33,135 nucleotides of DNA, from positions 1 through 33,135 of the forward strand of contig JAFXEJ010000159.1 in NCBI GenBank assembly GCA_017513795.1, written 5' to 3'. Source of the stretch: Ruminococcus sp. GTDB lineage: Bacteria; Bacillota; Clostridia; Oscillospirales; Ruminococcaceae. The notes under the pieces are model-generated. The model worked only from the letters and a program-made list of their open reading frames with translations, ran no database searches and had not been told where the DNA came from. Position 1 is the first letter of the stretch, and each line of letters starts with the position of its first letter. A program made the translations under genes and the position numbers. Positions 32,934-33,135 of this stretch are shown here, piece after piece.

Positions 32934-33085
32934 AATTCGTGATGCATAATTCGTAATTAATGTGTCGGCATTCGCTGACGGATTGAAAATTGTTTTGGTG
33001 ACGATTTGTCGTCCGTGGTGATTCATCGGGAATTATGTGGGACGTCGTGGACGCCGTCCCCTACAATCGTTCATTTAAATTTTGG
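32934..33085. repeat. Interspersed repeat B, copy 2
   Basis: AATTCGT.ATGCATAATTCGTAATTA, then GTGTCGGCATTCGCTGACGG, GGTGACGATTTG, TGATTCATCGGGAATTATGT and GGGACG, as in 30423-30575, but with a deletion of the GTAGGGACGACCATTG part. The rest of the window to 33135 shows no gene; it contains a TAGGGGCGGATGCC motif of the GGGGCG repeat kind. Confidence 0.8.
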
Positions 33086-33135
33086 TATCATTATGTAGGG
33101 GCGGATGCCTTGTCAAGAGTAACATGGTAAACACA

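Overview
The window looks like a chromosomal segment of a Gram-positive, anaerobic Clostridia bacterium close to Ruminococcus (Oscillospiraceae). The evidence is: strong GGAGG ribosome sites, sigma-A promoters of the TTGACA-17-TATAAT type, FabK in place of FabI, a complete clustered acc/fab operon, a ferredoxin-linked 2-oxoacid oxidoreductase and a type I dockerin on a secreted leucine-rich-repeat protein. A fibre-degrading species such as R. flavefaciens is an inference; no 16S gene is present.

Layout. 1-3872 (minus): potABCD polyamine importer, with potD running off the left edge. 4061-5227 (plus): rsmE, then a structured leader and a small acidic membrane-anchored protein. 5418-5773: tRNA-Pro, tRNA-Thr and tRNA-Tyr. 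5973-7799: typA. 7800-8249: intergenic repeats. 8250-10865: three lipoproteins of unknown function. 11032-12504 (minus): guaB. 12718-17372 (minus): an unusual operon fabD-aroE-aroK-amidohydrolase-LRR/dockerin. 17638-26274 (plus): type II fatty-acid synthesis, fabH-fabK-(DUF4177-like)-fabG-fabF-accB-fabZ-accC-accD-accA-acpP, ending at a strong terminator. 26275-26966: a repeat-bounded island with a probable type I toxin-antitoxin locus. 26967-30384 (plus): P-loop ATPase, a structured intergenic RNA, then the four subunits of a 2-oxoacid:ferredoxin oxidoreductase. 30385-30876 and 32859-33135: repeat-rich spacers on either side of a TPM-domain protein and a zinc-ribbon membrane protein (minus).

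How it works together. The fab/acc genes turn acetyl-CoA into malonyl-ACP and elongate it. FabD, which loads malonate onto ACP, is transcribed divergently with two shikimate genes, so the 265-bp fabD/fabH spacer, which holds several palindromes, probably coordinates supply. The oxidoreductase cluster interconverts 2-oxoacids and acyl-CoAs with ferredoxin; a branched-chain (VOR-type) role would suit ruminal Ruminococcus.

Most interesting items. (1) At 26416-26834 a 31-residue hydrophobic peptide gene and a convergent antisense RNA each have a near-perfect promoter. Both lie in inverted-repeat arms, and the toxin ribosome site is folded into a hairpin. (2) At 27629-27787 a 25-bp and a 13-bp stem nest inside one another and can re-pair into two local hairpins. 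(3) At 4822-4954 there is an unclassified structured leader. (4) Several families of interspersed intergenic repeats occur, including a perfect 52-bp duplication.
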